Shown here in pieces: positions 25,981 to 35,009 of a DNA stretch of 64,000 bases. Every line of letters starts with the position of its first letter. Position 1 is the stretch's first letter. The notes beneath the pieces are model-generated. The model was not told the origin of the DNA, ran no database searches, and saw only the letters and a list, made by a program, of their open reading frames with translations. The stretch is from Burkholderia aenigmatica. GTDB taxonomy: Bacteria > Pseudomonadota > Gammaproteobacteria > Burkholderiales > Burkholderiaceae. The stretch lies in NCBI RefSeq assembly GCF_902499175.1, contig NZ_CABVQC010000028.1, forward strand, positions 35,057 through 99,056, read 5' to 3'. Position numbers and translations under genes: made by a program.

Positions 25981-26426
25981 TGTCCTTCCCGAAAAAACGT
26001 CGGCGTGCCCAGCAGGATGGCCAGGAGTCATTCCTCGCGGTATTGCGCCACTCGAAACCGTTTGCCCAGCTCGACACCAAGATTGCCCGCGCCCGTGCGC
26101 AGGACGAACCCGTCCTGTACGCGCATGTGCTGCCCGGTCTCGACGTGCTCCTGTGCAGCGTGCGCGGTGCCCAGCCGCCCTATCCCGCCATTGCCGAGCT
26201 GCGCAAGCGCTGCATCGAGTCGATCGCCAACGCGCTCGAGCAGCCGCTGGACGGCCTCGAGAACGGTGGATATTGGTACGAAGCAAACGGCTTCGGCTTC
26301 CTCGTGTTTGCCAGCCGTGCGCGTGCGCGCATCCTGCCCGAGTTTGGTGCAGGCACGAAAGCGAGCCTGCGCGGCGGGCTCGGCCGCCAGAACGCCGGCG
26401 ACACGACACCTCGCTCCCTCGGCTGA
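25981..26426 (+). CDS. conserved hypothetical protein
   Basis: A ~148-residue soluble protein, basic at its N-terminus (FPKKRRRAQQD), then a mixed alpha/beta body (YAHVLPGLDVLLCSVRG, LENGGYWYEANGFGFLVF). It has no signal peptide, membrane helix or catalytic motif that I can identify. An in-frame ATG at 25935 (MKVPHFLQLFL) with a GGGAG ribosome site would add 15 residues. Either start is plausible. It is convergent with the dehydrogenase gene downstream. Function unknown. Confidence 0.6.
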
Positions 26427-26441
26427 TCCGCCTGCCATTCG

Positions 26442-26467
26442 ATGGGCCGCCTCCGGGCGGCCCATCT
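26442..26467. terminator. hairpin between converging genes
   Basis: A perfect 11-bp stem GATGGGCCGCC/GGCGGCCCATC with a 4-nt loop but no T run, between two converging genes. It probably limits readthrough in both directions. Confidence 0.5.
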
Positions 26468-26492
26468 GCCATTCACGCGCCCCGCTTGCCCG

Positions 26493-27401
26493 TCACGACA
26501 CCTGCTGACGCCCGTTGCCGGGCCGCACGATGTCGATGAACGCGGCGAAATCGGCGCCGGCGAGCCCTTGCGCGGCGCCGAGCCGCAACACCTGCTGCAC
26601 GGTGGCCGACACGGGCATTACCGCGCCCGTGTCGCGCGCCGCGTCGGCAATTGCATCGACGTCCTTCTGGAACGTGCTGAGCGCGCCGATCGGCGGATGG
26701 CCGCCCCGCGCATGACCGCCCGAGGTCATGCGCGGCACGAACGTCTGCAGCAGCACTGAATCGGCCCAGCCACCCGCGAGCGCTTCGGCGAGTCGCGCGG
26801 CATCGATGCCGCTCGCCTGCGCGAGACCGACTGCCTCGGCGATCGCGGTCACCGTCGCAGTGACGATCGCCTGGTTGCACAGCTTCGCCGTCTGCCCCGC
26901 GCCCGCGTCGCCCATGTGCGTGATGCGCGACGCATACGTGTCGATCAGCGGCCGCACCGCGTCGAGATCGGCCGCGCGACCGCCGGCCATCACCGCGAGC
27001 GTGCCGGCCTGCGCGCCGGGCACGCCGCCCGATACCGGCGCATCGACCCAGCCGACGCCGAGCGCGGCCGCGCGCGCCGCGTAATCACGCGTGGCGGCGG
27101 GCGGAATGCTCGAATGATCGACGATGCGCTGCAGGCGACGCGTAGCGGCGTCGCCGGAGAGCAGCCCGTGCTCGCCGAACACGACGTCGCCCACCGCGCG
27201 GCCGTCGAGCACGCACACGCATACCGTCTCGACGCGCTCCGCCAGTTCGCGCGGTGTGCCGACCACCTGCGCGCCGTCCTTCACGAGCGCCTCGGCCTTG
27301 TCGCGCGAGCGATTCCACACGCTGACCCGATACCCGGCCGCCAGCAAATGCCGAATCATCGGCGCGCCCATCAATCCCGGTCCGCAAAATCCGACTTCCA
27401 C
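26493..27401 (-). CDS. NAD(P)-dependent beta-hydroxyacid dehydrogenase (HIBADH family)
   Basis: A 302-residue dehydrogenase. A Rossmann domain at the N-terminus has the dinucleotide loop GFCGPGLMGAPM. The substrate loop DAPVSGGVPGAQAG and the catalytic lysine in GQTAKLCNQAIV identify the 3-hydroxyisobutyrate/tartronate-semialdehyde reductase family. It starts at GTG 27401, behind a GAGGAAC ribosome site. The position near ureide genes makes tartronate semialdehyde reductase (the next step from glyoxylate) tempting, but no glyoxylate carboligase is seen, so the substrate is open. Confidence 0.85.
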   Translation of the reverse strand: MEVGFCGPGLMGAPMIRHLLAAGYRVSVWNRSRDKAEALVKDGAQVVGTPRELAERVETVCVCVLDGRAVGDVVFGEHGLLSGDAATRRLQRIVDHSSIPPAATRDYAARAAALGVGWVDAPVSGGVPGAQAGTLAVMAGGRAADLDAVRPLIDTYASRITHMGDAGAGQTAKLCNQAIVTATVTAIAEAVGLAQASGIDAARLAEALAGGWADSVLLQTFVPRMTSGGHARGGHPPIGALSTFQKDVDAIADAARDTGAVMPVSATVQQVLRLGAAQGLAGADFAAFIDIVRPGNGRQQVS

Positions 27402-27536
27402 GATGTTCCTCGTCTCCGATATGGGTTGAACTTGCCGCCCATCATACCTATCACTCAAGAAGCCGGGCACGCGCGGCGCCGCTTCGGGACCACGGCTTGC
27501 ACCGGCCATCCATACCGATATCCCAGGGAGCGCATC

Positions 27537-27746
27537 ATGAGCGACCACGTGTACAAGATGATCGAGCTGACCGGTTCGTCGAAGCAATCGAGCGACGACG
27601 CCATCCGCAACGCGATCTCGAAAGCCGGCAAGACGCTGCACAACCTGCACTGGTTCCAGGTGACCGAAACACGCGGCCACATCGAAGGCGACCAGGTCGT
27701 TCACTGGCAGGTCACGCTGAAGGTCGGCATGCGCATCGACGACTGA
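27537..27746 (+). CDS. dodecin family flavin-binding protein
   Basis: A 69-residue protein matching dodecin, a dodecameric hollow-sphere protein that stores or buffers flavins (or coenzyme A in some species). It has the characteristic VYKMIELTGSS start, AIRNAISKAGKTL helix and HWFQVTETRGHI strand with the aromatic Trp used for flavin stacking. AGGGAG ribosome site. Transcribed alone, divergent from the dehydrogenase. Confidence 0.92.
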   Translation: MSDHVYKMIELTGSSKQSSDDAIRNAISKAGKTLHNLHWFQVTETRGHIEGDQVVHWQVTLKVGMRIDD

Positions 27747-27967
27747 CGCGCACGCCGCATCACACGCCGCGCCGCGATCCGGATCCGCGCAACACGGGTC
27801 CGGGCGGCGCCGCGCGCTTCGCTTCGCACCCCGTTCGGGCCCCTCGTCGCGGCCCGGCCGGCGGACGTCTGCGGGTATCCATCCCTTGACGCTGGGCCAG
27901 CTTCATATTAAAAACGATATACCCCCCTGCCCCCTCGATCAGCCCAGACATATAAAACGGAGATATC

Positions 27968-28897
27968 ATGAGTCAGCAACGCGAGGCGATCGACACGTAC
28001 CTCTTGCGCGTCTTGCACACCTTGTTGATGGAGCGCAGCGTCACGCGCGCGGCCGTCAAACTGAACCAGTCGCAACCGGCGATCAGCGCCGCGCTGCGGC
28101 GCCTGCGCGACATCACCGGCGATCCGCTGCTGGTGCGCGGCAAATCCGGCATGGTGCCGACCGAATACGGGCTGCGTCTGCTCGAGCCCGTGCAGAACGC
28201 GCTGCGTGAAATCGAGCGCATCAAGTTCCAGCAGCACAACTTCGACCCGGCCACGTCGATCCGCTGCTACCGGATCGGCTGCCCCGACTACCTGAACGTG
28301 CTGTTCGTGCCGACCGTGGTCGAGCGTTTCCGGCAGGCCGCGCCGAACGCGACGCTCGAATTCCACTCGCTCGGCCCCGCGTTCGACTACGAGCTCGCGC
28401 TGGAAGACGGCAAGCTCGACATCGTCGTCGGCAACTGGCCCGAACCGCCCGAGCAGCTGCACCTGTCGAACCTGTTCGTCGACGAAATCGTCTGCCTGAT
28501 GAGCAACACGCACCCGTTCGCAAAGCGCGGCGGGCTCACGCTCGATCAGTACCTGAACGCACCGCATCTCGCGCCGACGCCGTACTCGGTCGGCCAGCGC
28601 GGCGCGATCGACGTGCATCTCGCGCGCGAACGGCTCAAGCGCCACGTGGTCGTCACGCTGCCGTACTTCAACCTTGCACCTTACGTGCTCGTGAAGTCCG
28701 ACCTGATCTTCACGACGACGCGCCTGTTCGCCGATCACTACGCGAAGTTTCTGCCGCTGTCGGTCGTGCCGGCACCGCTCGACTTCCCGCCGATGCAGTA
28801 CTACCAGCTGTGGCACGAACGCTGCCACTACTCCGACGAAGTGCGCTGGCTGCGCAGCCTCGTCGCCGAAGCCACCCGCACGCTGATCGAGCCGTAA
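27968..28897 (+). CDS. LysR-family transcriptional regulator
   Basis: A 309-residue LysR regulator. The winged HTH at ~10-70 contains ERSVTRAAVKLNQSQPAISAALRRLR, trimmed here to its core VTRAAVKLNQSQPAISAAL. A periplasmic-binding-protein-like effector domain follows (~95-305). It sits tail-to-tail with the 8-oxoguanine-deaminase-like gene, next to the urate genes, and is a candidate regulator for purine catabolism. That link is inferred from position only. Confidence 0.88.
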   Translation: MSQQREAIDTYLLRVLHTLLMERSVTRAAVKLNQSQPAISAALRRLRDITGDPLLVRGKSGMVPTEYGLRLLEPVQNALREIERIKFQQHNFDPATSIRCYRIGCPDYLNVLFVPTVVERFRQAAPNATLEFHSLGPAFDYELALEDGKLDIVVGNWPEPPEQLHLSNLFVDEIVCLMSNTHPFAKRGGLTLDQYLNAPHLAPTPYSVGQRGAIDVHLARERLKRHVVVTLPYFNLAPYVLVKSDLIFTTTRLFADHYAKFLPLSVVPAPLDFPPMQYYQLWHERCHYSDEVRWLRSLVAEATRTLIEP

Positions 28898-29001
28898 CGG
28901 CACGCACCGACCGCGCCGTCCCGGCGCGGCACGGCACGGCACGGCGAATGCTGGCGGCACGCCCGGCGGCAAGGCAGCCGCCGGACGGCTTCAGTCTTCC
29001 C

Positions 29002-30414
29002 TCAGCGCGATGCCTCGACCAGTGCCTGCGCGAGCGTGTTGTGACGCGCGATGACGGGCGGCAGGTCGAGCGTCGCCAGCCGCCCCTCCCGCACCACCAC
29101 CTTCCCGTTCACCACCGTGTACGCCGTCTGCGACGGCGCGCAGAACACGAGCGCCGCGACCGGATCGTGCAGCGCGCCCGCGAACAGCGGCTGACGCAGG
29201 TCGAACGCGGCGAAGTCGGCGGCCATGCCGGGCTTCAACGCGCCGATATCGTCGCGGTTCAGTACCTTCGCGCCGCCGAGCGTCGCGATCTCGAGCGCTT
29301 CGCGCGCGGTCATCGCATCGGGTCCGAAACCGACCCGTTGCAGCAGCAGCGCCTGCCGCACTTCCGCGACCATCTGCGCGCCGTCGTTCGACGCGGAGCC
29401 GTCGACGCCGAGGCCGACCGGCACGCCCGCGAGACGCATCTTCTTCACCGGCGCGATACCCGACGCAAGCCGCATGTTCGAGCACGGACAGTGCGCGACA
29501 CCCGTGCCGGTGCGCGCGAACAGGCTGATGCCCGCGTCGTCGAGCTGCACGCAGTGCGCATGCCACACGTCGTGGCCGACCCAGCCGAGGTCTTCCGCAT
29601 ATTCGGCCGGCGTCATCCCGAACTTCTCGCGGCTGTACGCGATGTCGTTGACGTTCTCCGCGAGGTGCGTGTGCAGCGACACGCCGTATTCGCGCGCGAG
29701 CACGGCCGCGTCGCGCATCAGGTCGCGGCTCACCGAAAACGGCGAGCACGGCGCGACGACCACGCGCAGCATCGCGTACCGGCCTTCGTCGTGATAGGTC
29801 TCGATCAGGCGCTGCGTGTCGCGCAGGATGTCGGGCTCGCGCTCGACGACCGAATCGGGCGGCAGCCCGCCGTCGCGCTGGCCGACGCTCATCGCGCCGC
29901 GGCTCGCGTGAAAACGCATGCCGATCCGCTGCGCTGCGCCGATGCTGTCGTCGAGGCGGCTGCCGTTCGGGTAGATGTACAGATGATCGCTCGACGTCGT
30001 GCAGCCCGACTGCAGCAGCTCGGCCATCGCGGTGAGCGTCGACACCTCGATCATCTCGGGTGTCAGGTGCGCCCAGATCTTGTACAGGTTCGTGAGCCAG
30101 CCGAACAGCTCGGCGTTCTGCGCGGCCGGCACCGCGCGCGTGAGGCTCTGGTACATGTGATGGTGCGTGTTCACCAGCCCCGGGATCACGAGGTGGCCGC
30201 GCAGGTCGAGCACTTCGTCGGCCGTGTCGGGCAGCTCGGCGGTCGGGCCGACCGCGACGATCCGGTTGTCTTCGATATAGAGCCCCGCGTCGCGCAGTTC
30301 GCGGCGTGTGTCGTCCATGGTCACGAGCACGTCGGCGTGCTTGACCAGCAGGGTTTTCGGGCGGGATGAGGAGGTATTCGGCGCGCGTGCGCCAGCGTGC
30401 TGCTCGAGGTTCAT
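29002..30414 (-). CDS. 8-oxoguanine deaminase-like amidohydrolase
   Basis: A 470-residue amidohydrolase-superfamily TIM-barrel enzyme. Metal-binding His residues appear in NTHHHMYQSLTRA (~80), HTHLAENVND (~255) and HAHCVQLDD (~290). GVAHCPCSNMRLASG and the Asp in GVDGSASNDGAQM complete the site. It resembles 8-oxoguanine deaminases and hydroxydechloroatrazine ethylaminohydrolase (AtzB). In this locus an oxidised-purine deaminase yielding urate would feed PuuD and the ureide genes. Substrate assignment rests on family and context. Confidence 0.8.
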   Translation of the reverse strand: MNLEQHAGARAPNTSSSRPKTLLVKHADVLVTMDDTRRELRDAGLYIEDNRIVAVGPTAELPDTADEVLDLRGHLVIPGLVNTHHHMYQSLTRAVPAAQNAELFGWLTNLYKIWAHLTPEMIEVSTLTAMAELLQSGCTTSSDHLYIYPNGSRLDDSIGAAQRIGMRFHASRGAMSVGQRDGGLPPDSVVEREPDILRDTQRLIETYHDEGRYAMLRVVVAPCSPFSVSRDLMRDAAVLAREYGVSLHTHLAENVNDIAYSREKFGMTPAEYAEDLGWVGHDVWHAHCVQLDDAGISLFARTGTGVAHCPCSNMRLASGIAPVKKMRLAGVPVGLGVDGSASNDGAQMVAEVRQALLLQRVGFGPDAMTAREALEIATLGGAKVLNRDDIGALKPGMAADFAAFDLRQPLFAGALHDPVAALVFCAPSQTAYTVVNGKVVVREGRLATLDLPPVIARHNTLAQALVEASR

Positions 30415-30926
30415 GCGTTCTCCGCGTCGGTCTGCTTCCAGGGGCTGATCCTGGAGGCGGTCACACAGCCGTTCGAACGCTGAGTCGCGGCACGCTCCGG
30501 TGCCTGCGTCCGTTCGAACGCCCTGGCCCGGTTACCCGGCGTGCTCGCCGTCTTCGGGGTACGCGCGGGCCATAAGGCCGACGCGCACGGCGGCAGGATC
30601 GCCCAAGCGCGCGCCGCACACAATGCGCGATCCGGAATACCGCGTTTCACGGTTTCGATATGGTACGCCGCGCAACGCCCCGCCGGAGGCCCGAAACGCC
30701 CGCCGAAAGCCGTATCCGGCGTGCCGTCGACAGCCGCTCATGCGCGGCGCATTATCTTTGATATCGCGCCCGTATTTGCGCGGGGAACCTTTTTACAATG
30801 CCTGCACGGCGCTCGCTTCAATCTCGCCGACGGGTATGTAGCCACGTGACGTGGAGCCTCGATCCGCCGCACAGTCAATGGATCGAGTCGCCGCCGAACC
30901 TCGCATTCACACAAGGACAATTGCGA
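30415..30926. other. intergenic region upstream of hiuH
   Basis: 512 bp between the divergent amidohydrolase and hiuH. No convincing gene is seen. A -10-like TACAAT (30794-30799) in an otherwise GC-rich tract could serve the hiuH-puuD transcript, but no good -35 accompanies it. No copy of the ATTGT-N2-ACAAT repeat found at the ureide GntR promoter occurs here, suggesting separate control. Confidence 0.4.
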
Positions 30927-31280
30927 ATGGGAAAGCTCACTACCCACGTACTCGATACGGCGCACGGCCGTCCCGGCGCTGCAATCAAGGTGGACCTCTA
31001 CGCGCTGGACGGCGAATCGCGCCGCGCAATCAAGACCGTGCTGACCAATAGCGACGGCCGCTGCGACGAACCCCTGCTCGAAGGCGCCGCGCTCGCCGCC
31101 GGCGAATACGAACTCGTGTTCCATGCCGGCGACTACTTCGCGTCGCTCGGCGTGAAGGTGCCCGAACCCCGTTTCGTCGATCGCGTCGTGCTCCGCTTCG
31201 GCATCGCCGACACCGGCTCGCACTACCACGTGCCGCTGCTCGTGTCGCCGTGGTCGTACAGCACCTATCGCGGCAGCTGA
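30927..31280 (+). CDS. hiuH: 5-hydroxyisourate hydrolase (transthyretin-related)
   Basis: A 117-residue transthyretin-like enzyme that hydrolyses 5-hydroxyisourate to OHCU, the second step of urate oxidation. Diagnostic features are LTTHVLDTAHGRPGA at the N-terminus (with the active-site His), GRCDEPLL, and the C-terminal YRGS tetrapeptide that separates the enzyme from true transthyretin. ATG 30927 with AAGGACAA upstream is chosen because it gives the standard length. It lies 50 bp before puuD on the same strand. Confidence 0.96.
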   Translation: MGKLTTHVLDTAHGRPGAAIKVDLYALDGESRRAIKTVLTNSDGRCDEPLLEGAALAAGEYELVFHAGDYFASLGVKVPEPRFVDRVVLRFGIADTGSHYHVPLLVSPWSYSTYRGS

Positions 31281-31330
31281 CATCGCATCAGCGCCCACAT
31301 CAAGACAAAATCTGAGTCTGGAGGAGTTTC

Positions 31331-32524
31331 ATGGAAGGCTTCATCACCGACTGGCTGAACCTCGCGCTGCGATGGCTGCACGTCATCGTCGCCATCGCGT
31401 GGATCGGCGAGTCGTTCTATTTCGTCGCGCTCGACAACAGCCTGAAACCGCCGACCGACCCGAACCAGCGCAAGCGCGGTGTGTTCGGCGAGCTGTGGCA
31501 CGTCCACGGCGGCGGTTTCTACAACATGCAGAAGTACACGGTCGCTCCGCCGGAAATGCCGGATGACCTGCACTGGTCGAAGTGGCCGTCGTACACGACC
31601 TGGCTGTCGGGCTTCTCGCTGTTCTTCGTGCTGTACCTGCTCGCGCCGAACACGTACCTGATCGACAAGAGCGTGCTCGACATGGGCCCGGTGGTCGCCG
31701 TCGCCTCCGCGCTCGGCTTCCTCGCGGCCGGCTGGATCGTCTACGACTCGCTGTGCCGCATCCTCGGCACCAACGACCGCGTGCTCGGCATCTGCGTCGG
31801 CATCTACGTGGTCGCCGCCGCCTACCTCGCGTGCCACATCTTCGCAGGCCGTGCCGCGTACCTGATCGTCGGTGCAATGCTCGCGACGATCATGTCGGCG
31901 AACGTGTTCTTCGTGATCATCCCCGGCCAGCGCAAGATGGTCGACAAGATGCTCAAGGGCGAAGAGCCGAACCCGATCTACGGCAAGCGCGGCAAGCAGC
32001 GCTCGGTGCACAACACGTACTTCACGCTGCCGGTGGTGTTCGCGATGCTGTCGAACCACTATGCGATGACCTACACGAACAAGTTCAACTGGGTCGTGCT
32101 CGTGATGATCATGCTGGCCGGCGCGCTGATCCGCCAGTTCTTCGTGATGCGTCACCGCGGCAAGCAGCTGTGGTACCTGCCGATCGGCGGCGTCGCACTG
32201 CTGTCGGCCGCGCTGGTCTGGACGATGCCGAAGCCGGTCGCGCCGGAAGCGCAAGCTGCCAACGCGCCGAAGATCGTGATCGCCGACATCATGCCGGTTC
32301 TGCAGCAACGCTGTGTGGAATGCCACTCGGCAAAGCCGACGCTGATGGGCAGCGCCCCCGCGGGCGTGATGTTCGACACGCCGGACGAAGTGTCGAAGAA
32401 CGCGCAGCGTATCTACGAACAGGCCGTGCGCCTGAAGGCGATGCCGATCGGCAACGTCACGCACATGACCGACGACGAGCGGACCAAGCTCGCCGCCTGG
32501 TTCGAGGGCGGCGCAAACAAGTAA
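31331..32524 (+). CDS. puuD: membrane urate oxidase with cytochrome c domain
   Basis: A 397-residue inner-membrane protein. The N-terminal ~280 residues hold about eight membrane helices (DUF989/urate oxidase N-terminal domain: WLHVIVAIAWIGESFYFV, VHGGGFYNMQKY). The C-terminal ~100 residues are a cytochrome c domain with the haem motif CVECH. Proteins of this type oxidise urate to 5-hydroxyisourate, passing electrons to the respiratory chain instead of making H2O2. It follows hiuH and ends in a strong terminator. Confidence 0.93.
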   Translation: MEGFITDWLNLALRWLHVIVAIAWIGESFYFVALDNSLKPPTDPNQRKRGVFGELWHVHGGGFYNMQKYTVAPPEMPDDLHWSKWPSYTTWLSGFSLFFVLYLLAPNTYLIDKSVLDMGPVVAVASALGFLAAGWIVYDSLCRILGTNDRVLGICVGIYVVAAAYLACHIFAGRAAYLIVGAMLATIMSANVFFVIIPGQRKMVDKMLKGEEPNPIYGKRGKQRSVHNTYFTLPVVFAMLSNHYAMTYTNKFNWVVLVMIMLAGALIRQFFVMRHRGKQLWYLPIGGVALLSAALVWTMPKPVAPEAQAANAPKIVIADIMPVLQQRCVECHSAKPTLMGSAPAGVMFDTPDEVSKNAQRIYEQAVRLKAMPIGNVTHMTDDERTKLAAWFEGGANK

Positions 32525-32570
32525 GCCGCCGTGCGCTAGATGTTGGTTACGGCGCAATCCTCTCCGTTCG

Positions 32571-32598
32571 CGGGCCCGGTAACGGGCCCGTTTTTTTT
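32571..32598 (+). terminator. intrinsic terminator of hiuH-puuD
   Basis: A perfect 8-bp GC-only stem CGGGCCCG/CGGGCCCG, loop GTAA, followed by eight T residues. Confidence 0.92.
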
Positions 32599-32623
32599 GC
32601 GTGCGCCGGATGCCCTTCGCGCG

Positions 32624-33034
32624 TCAGCCGCGCATCGCGTCGCGCTGGAGCGCGACCAGCGCATCGAGCGCGCGCGGGCCGTCGTCGAACGGCACGAAGA
32701 TGTGATCGTGGTAGGCCGCCGCCATCACGTTGCAACTGATGCCGGCTGCGCCGAGTGCACGTGCGAACGCCGCCGTGAGGCCGACGGCCGCGAGGTCGGA
32801 ATGCACGGTCAGCGTGATCCAGGCCGCACGGAACAGCACCGGCCAGCCATGGCGCGCGGCCGTCTCCTCGTCGACGACGACCGTCAGCCCTTCCGTTTCT
32901 CGGAACGTTGCAATGACTTCGGATAACGATACGTTCGTATCGGGCCGCAGCGATGCGAACGCGAACGCGCCCGGATGCAGTTCGGGCTGCATCGTGCGCA
33001 GCAGGATCGCGAGGTCGTTTTCAGGTTGGCTCAT
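32624..33034 (-). CDS. ACT-domain protein
   Basis: A 136-residue protein made of tandem ACT-like folds: PGAFAFASLRPDTNVSLSEV, then LTVHSDLAAVGLTAAFARALGAAGI and a HDHIFVPFDDG strand. Such stand-alone ACT proteins bind amino acids or purines and act as sensors, but partners are unknown. ATG 33034 (MSQPEND) is chosen. Upstream in-frame starts lack a ribosome site. Convergent with puuD. Confidence 0.75.
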   Translation of the reverse strand: MSQPENDLAILLRTMQPELHPGAFAFASLRPDTNVSLSEVIATFRETEGLTVVVDEETAARHGWPVLFRAAWITLTVHSDLAAVGLTAAFARALGAAGISCNVMAAAYHDHIFVPFDDGPRALDALVALQRDAMRG

Positions 33035-33112
33035 CGGAGGAATAAGCCCGGAGTCGGGCATCGTGCGGTGGCGATGCGGGCACGATAGCACGCGCTGCCA
33101 CCATCACCATCG

Positions 33113-34033
33113 CTACGCGCGCATCGTCGCGACTTCATCCGCGAGCCAGTCGCGCAACGCGACGATGCGCGGATCGTCCTGCGTGCGCTCCGGATACACG
33201 ACGTGATACGCAAGGCCGGGCGCCACCTCGACATTCACGTCGAACAACCGCACGACGCGCCCTTCCGCGAGATCGCGCGCAATCATGTGCGGCTCTGCAA
33301 GACCGACCGCCGTGCCGTCCGTCACGGCCTGCACGACGTGGCTCGAATCCGGAAACGAGATGCACCGGCTGTCGTCGAAACCGTCGACGCCCGCGGCCGC
33401 CATCCAGGCCGACCAGCGCGGCCAGGTCACGCCGTCGACTTCGCAATCGACGTGGCAAAGCGTGTGGCGCAGCAGATCGCGCGGCTTGCGCAACGGCGGC
33501 GCGGACGACAACAGCGCCGGGCTGCAGACCGCGACGACCGACGTATCGAACAGGCGCCGCGCGCACGTGTCGCGATAACGCCCGGTGCCGAAGCGGATCG
33601 CAACGTCGACGTCGTCGTCTTCGAAATCGCGCAACCGGTCGGTGATGTCGAACGACAGCTCGAACGCCGGATGCGCGGCCCTGAAACGCGGCAGGTGCGG
33701 CAGCAGCCAGTGCGTCGCGAAGCGCGCACCGACCGACACGCGCAGCTCCGTCTGCTCCCGCGCGATGCGTCGTGCCCGCACGGTCGCACGCTGAAGCCCC
33801 GCCAGCGCATCGGCTGCCGCAGCAGCCAGCACGACACCGGCCGGTGTCAGCTGGATGCTACGGCTCGTGCGGACGAACAGCTCCATCTCGAGCTGCGCCT
33901 CGATTTCCTTGATCTGGTGACTGACGGCCGCCGGCGTCAGTCCGACCTCGTCGGCCGCCCGCGAGAAATTCAGGTGCCGCGCCGCCGCATCGAACGTCCT
34001 CAGCGCGCGCGTACCGGGCCACATGCGTTCCAT
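33113..34033 (-). CDS. LysR-family regulator, GcvA-like
   Basis: A 306-residue LysR regulator of the GcvA/AmpR subgroup, with the HTH AARHLNFSRAADEVGLTPAA and HQIKEIEAQLEMELFVR. The effector-binding domain follows. It is divergent from the class IV aminotransferase gene, with 134 bp between them containing an inverted repeat, so it probably regulates that gene and itself. An alternative start is three codons in (34024). Confidence 0.88.
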   Translation of the reverse strand: MERMWPGTRALRTFDAAARHLNFSRAADEVGLTPAAVSHQIKEIEAQLEMELFVRTSRSIQLTPAGVVLAAAAADALAGLQRATVRARRIAREQTELRVSVGARFATHWLLPHLPRFRAAHPAFELSFDITDRLRDFEDDDVDVAIRFGTGRYRDTCARRLFDTSVVAVCSPALLSSAPPLRKPRDLLRHTLCHVDCEVDGVTWPRWSAWMAAAGVDGFDDSRCISFPDSSHVVQAVTDGTAVGLAEPHMIARDLAEGRVVRLFDVNVEVAPGLAYHVVYPERTQDDPRIVALRDWLADEVATMRA

Positions 34034-34063
34034 CGATCTTCAAACCGGATTTGATGATCGTTC

Positions 34064-34080
34064 AAAAACTACTCGTTTTT
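34064..34080. promoter_or_regulatory. inverted repeat in LysR/aminotransferase divergent promoter
   Basis: AAAAAC-TACTC-GTTTTT, a 6-bp inverted repeat in the AT-rich middle of the divergent intergenic region. It is placed like a LysR recognition site, roughly 30 bp from the regulator's start codon. Confidence 0.4.
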
Positions 34081-34167
34081 CAAGCGCCCATCAATCGGCA
34101 AACAATAGGCTTTCTTGAAAATGTGGCGAGCCCCCCGCCGCTCGCGACCGAACCCGGAGATCCATCG

Positions 34168-34983
34168 ATGACCGTTGCCCCGTTCCCGTCCGTCGTCCAG
34201 CTCAACGGCGTTGCCGCCACCCCGGACGCGCTCGCCGCGCTCGCGTTCGCCGGCCATGCGCATTTCACCGCGATGCAGGTGCGCGACGGCCGCGTGCGCG
34301 GCCTCGACCTGCATCTCGCGCGGTTGCGCGATGCGTCGAACGCGCTGTTCGGCCAGGCGCTGCCCGACGACCGGATTCGCACGCTCCTGCGCGCCGCGCT
34401 CGATCGCGCGCCGGCTGCGCTGTCGCTGACGGCAACCGTGCATGCGACGACGGGCGAATTCGTCGCGCCGCGCGACGACGAAGCGCTCGACGTGCTGGTC
34501 CGCACCGCCGCGCCGTCGTCGGGTCCGGCGGGCTCGCTCGATCTTGCGCCGTTCGAACACGAGCGCGTGCTGCCGGACATCAAGCACGTCGGCGAAGTCG
34601 CGAAAACACACTTCCTGCGCCGCGCGATCGCGCAGGGTTTCGACGATGCGGCCTTCGTCGATCGCCACGGGCGCATCAGCGAAGGCTCGATCTGGAATCT
34701 GGCGTTCTGGACCGGCGATGCGGTCGTGTGGCCGGTGGCCGGCATGCTCGGCGGCGTCACGATGGGGATCCTGCGCCGGCAACTGACACGCCTGGGCGTC
34801 GCGCAGCACGATCGCGAACTGACGCCGGCCGACCTGCCGTCGCTGGCCGGCGCCGTCGTGATGAATTCGTGGACGCCCGGGATCGCCGTGCGCCGGTTCG
34901 GCACGGCGACGCTACCCGACTCATCGCCGTTCGTCGCGCTGCTGCATCGCGCGTACGAACAGGAGCCGCCCGTCACACCGTGA
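34168..34983 (+). CDS. aminotransferase class IV family protein
   Basis: A 271-residue fold-type IV PLP protein, in the family of branched-chain aminotransferases, D-amino-acid transaminases and aminodeoxychorismate lyase. The PLP lysine is in HVGEVAKTHFLRR (KHVGE..KT), followed by DDAAFVDRHGRISEGSIWN (the Glu that protonates PLP N1) and the GGVTMGILRR phosphate loop. Substrate cannot be predicted. It starts at ATG 34168 after GGAGATCC and is divergent from a LysR gene. Confidence 0.85.
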   Translation: MTVAPFPSVVQLNGVAATPDALAALAFAGHAHFTAMQVRDGRVRGLDLHLARLRDASNALFGQALPDDRIRTLLRAALDRAPAALSLTATVHATTGEFVAPRDDEALDVLVRTAAPSSGPAGSLDLAPFEHERVLPDIKHVGEVAKTHFLRRAIAQGFDDAAFVDRHGRISEGSIWNLAFWTGDAVVWPVAGMLGGVTMGILRRQLTRLGVAQHDRELTPADLPSLAGAVVMNSWTPGIAVRRFGTATLPDSSPFVALLHRAYEQEPPVTP

Positions 34984-35009
34984 CGCGCAGGCCCTGGGTT
35001 GGGCACGGC

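Noticed and set aside
28905..28950. Short GGCAC direct repeats after the LysR gene
   Set aside because: Too short and too GC-biased to distinguish from background; no regulatory context.
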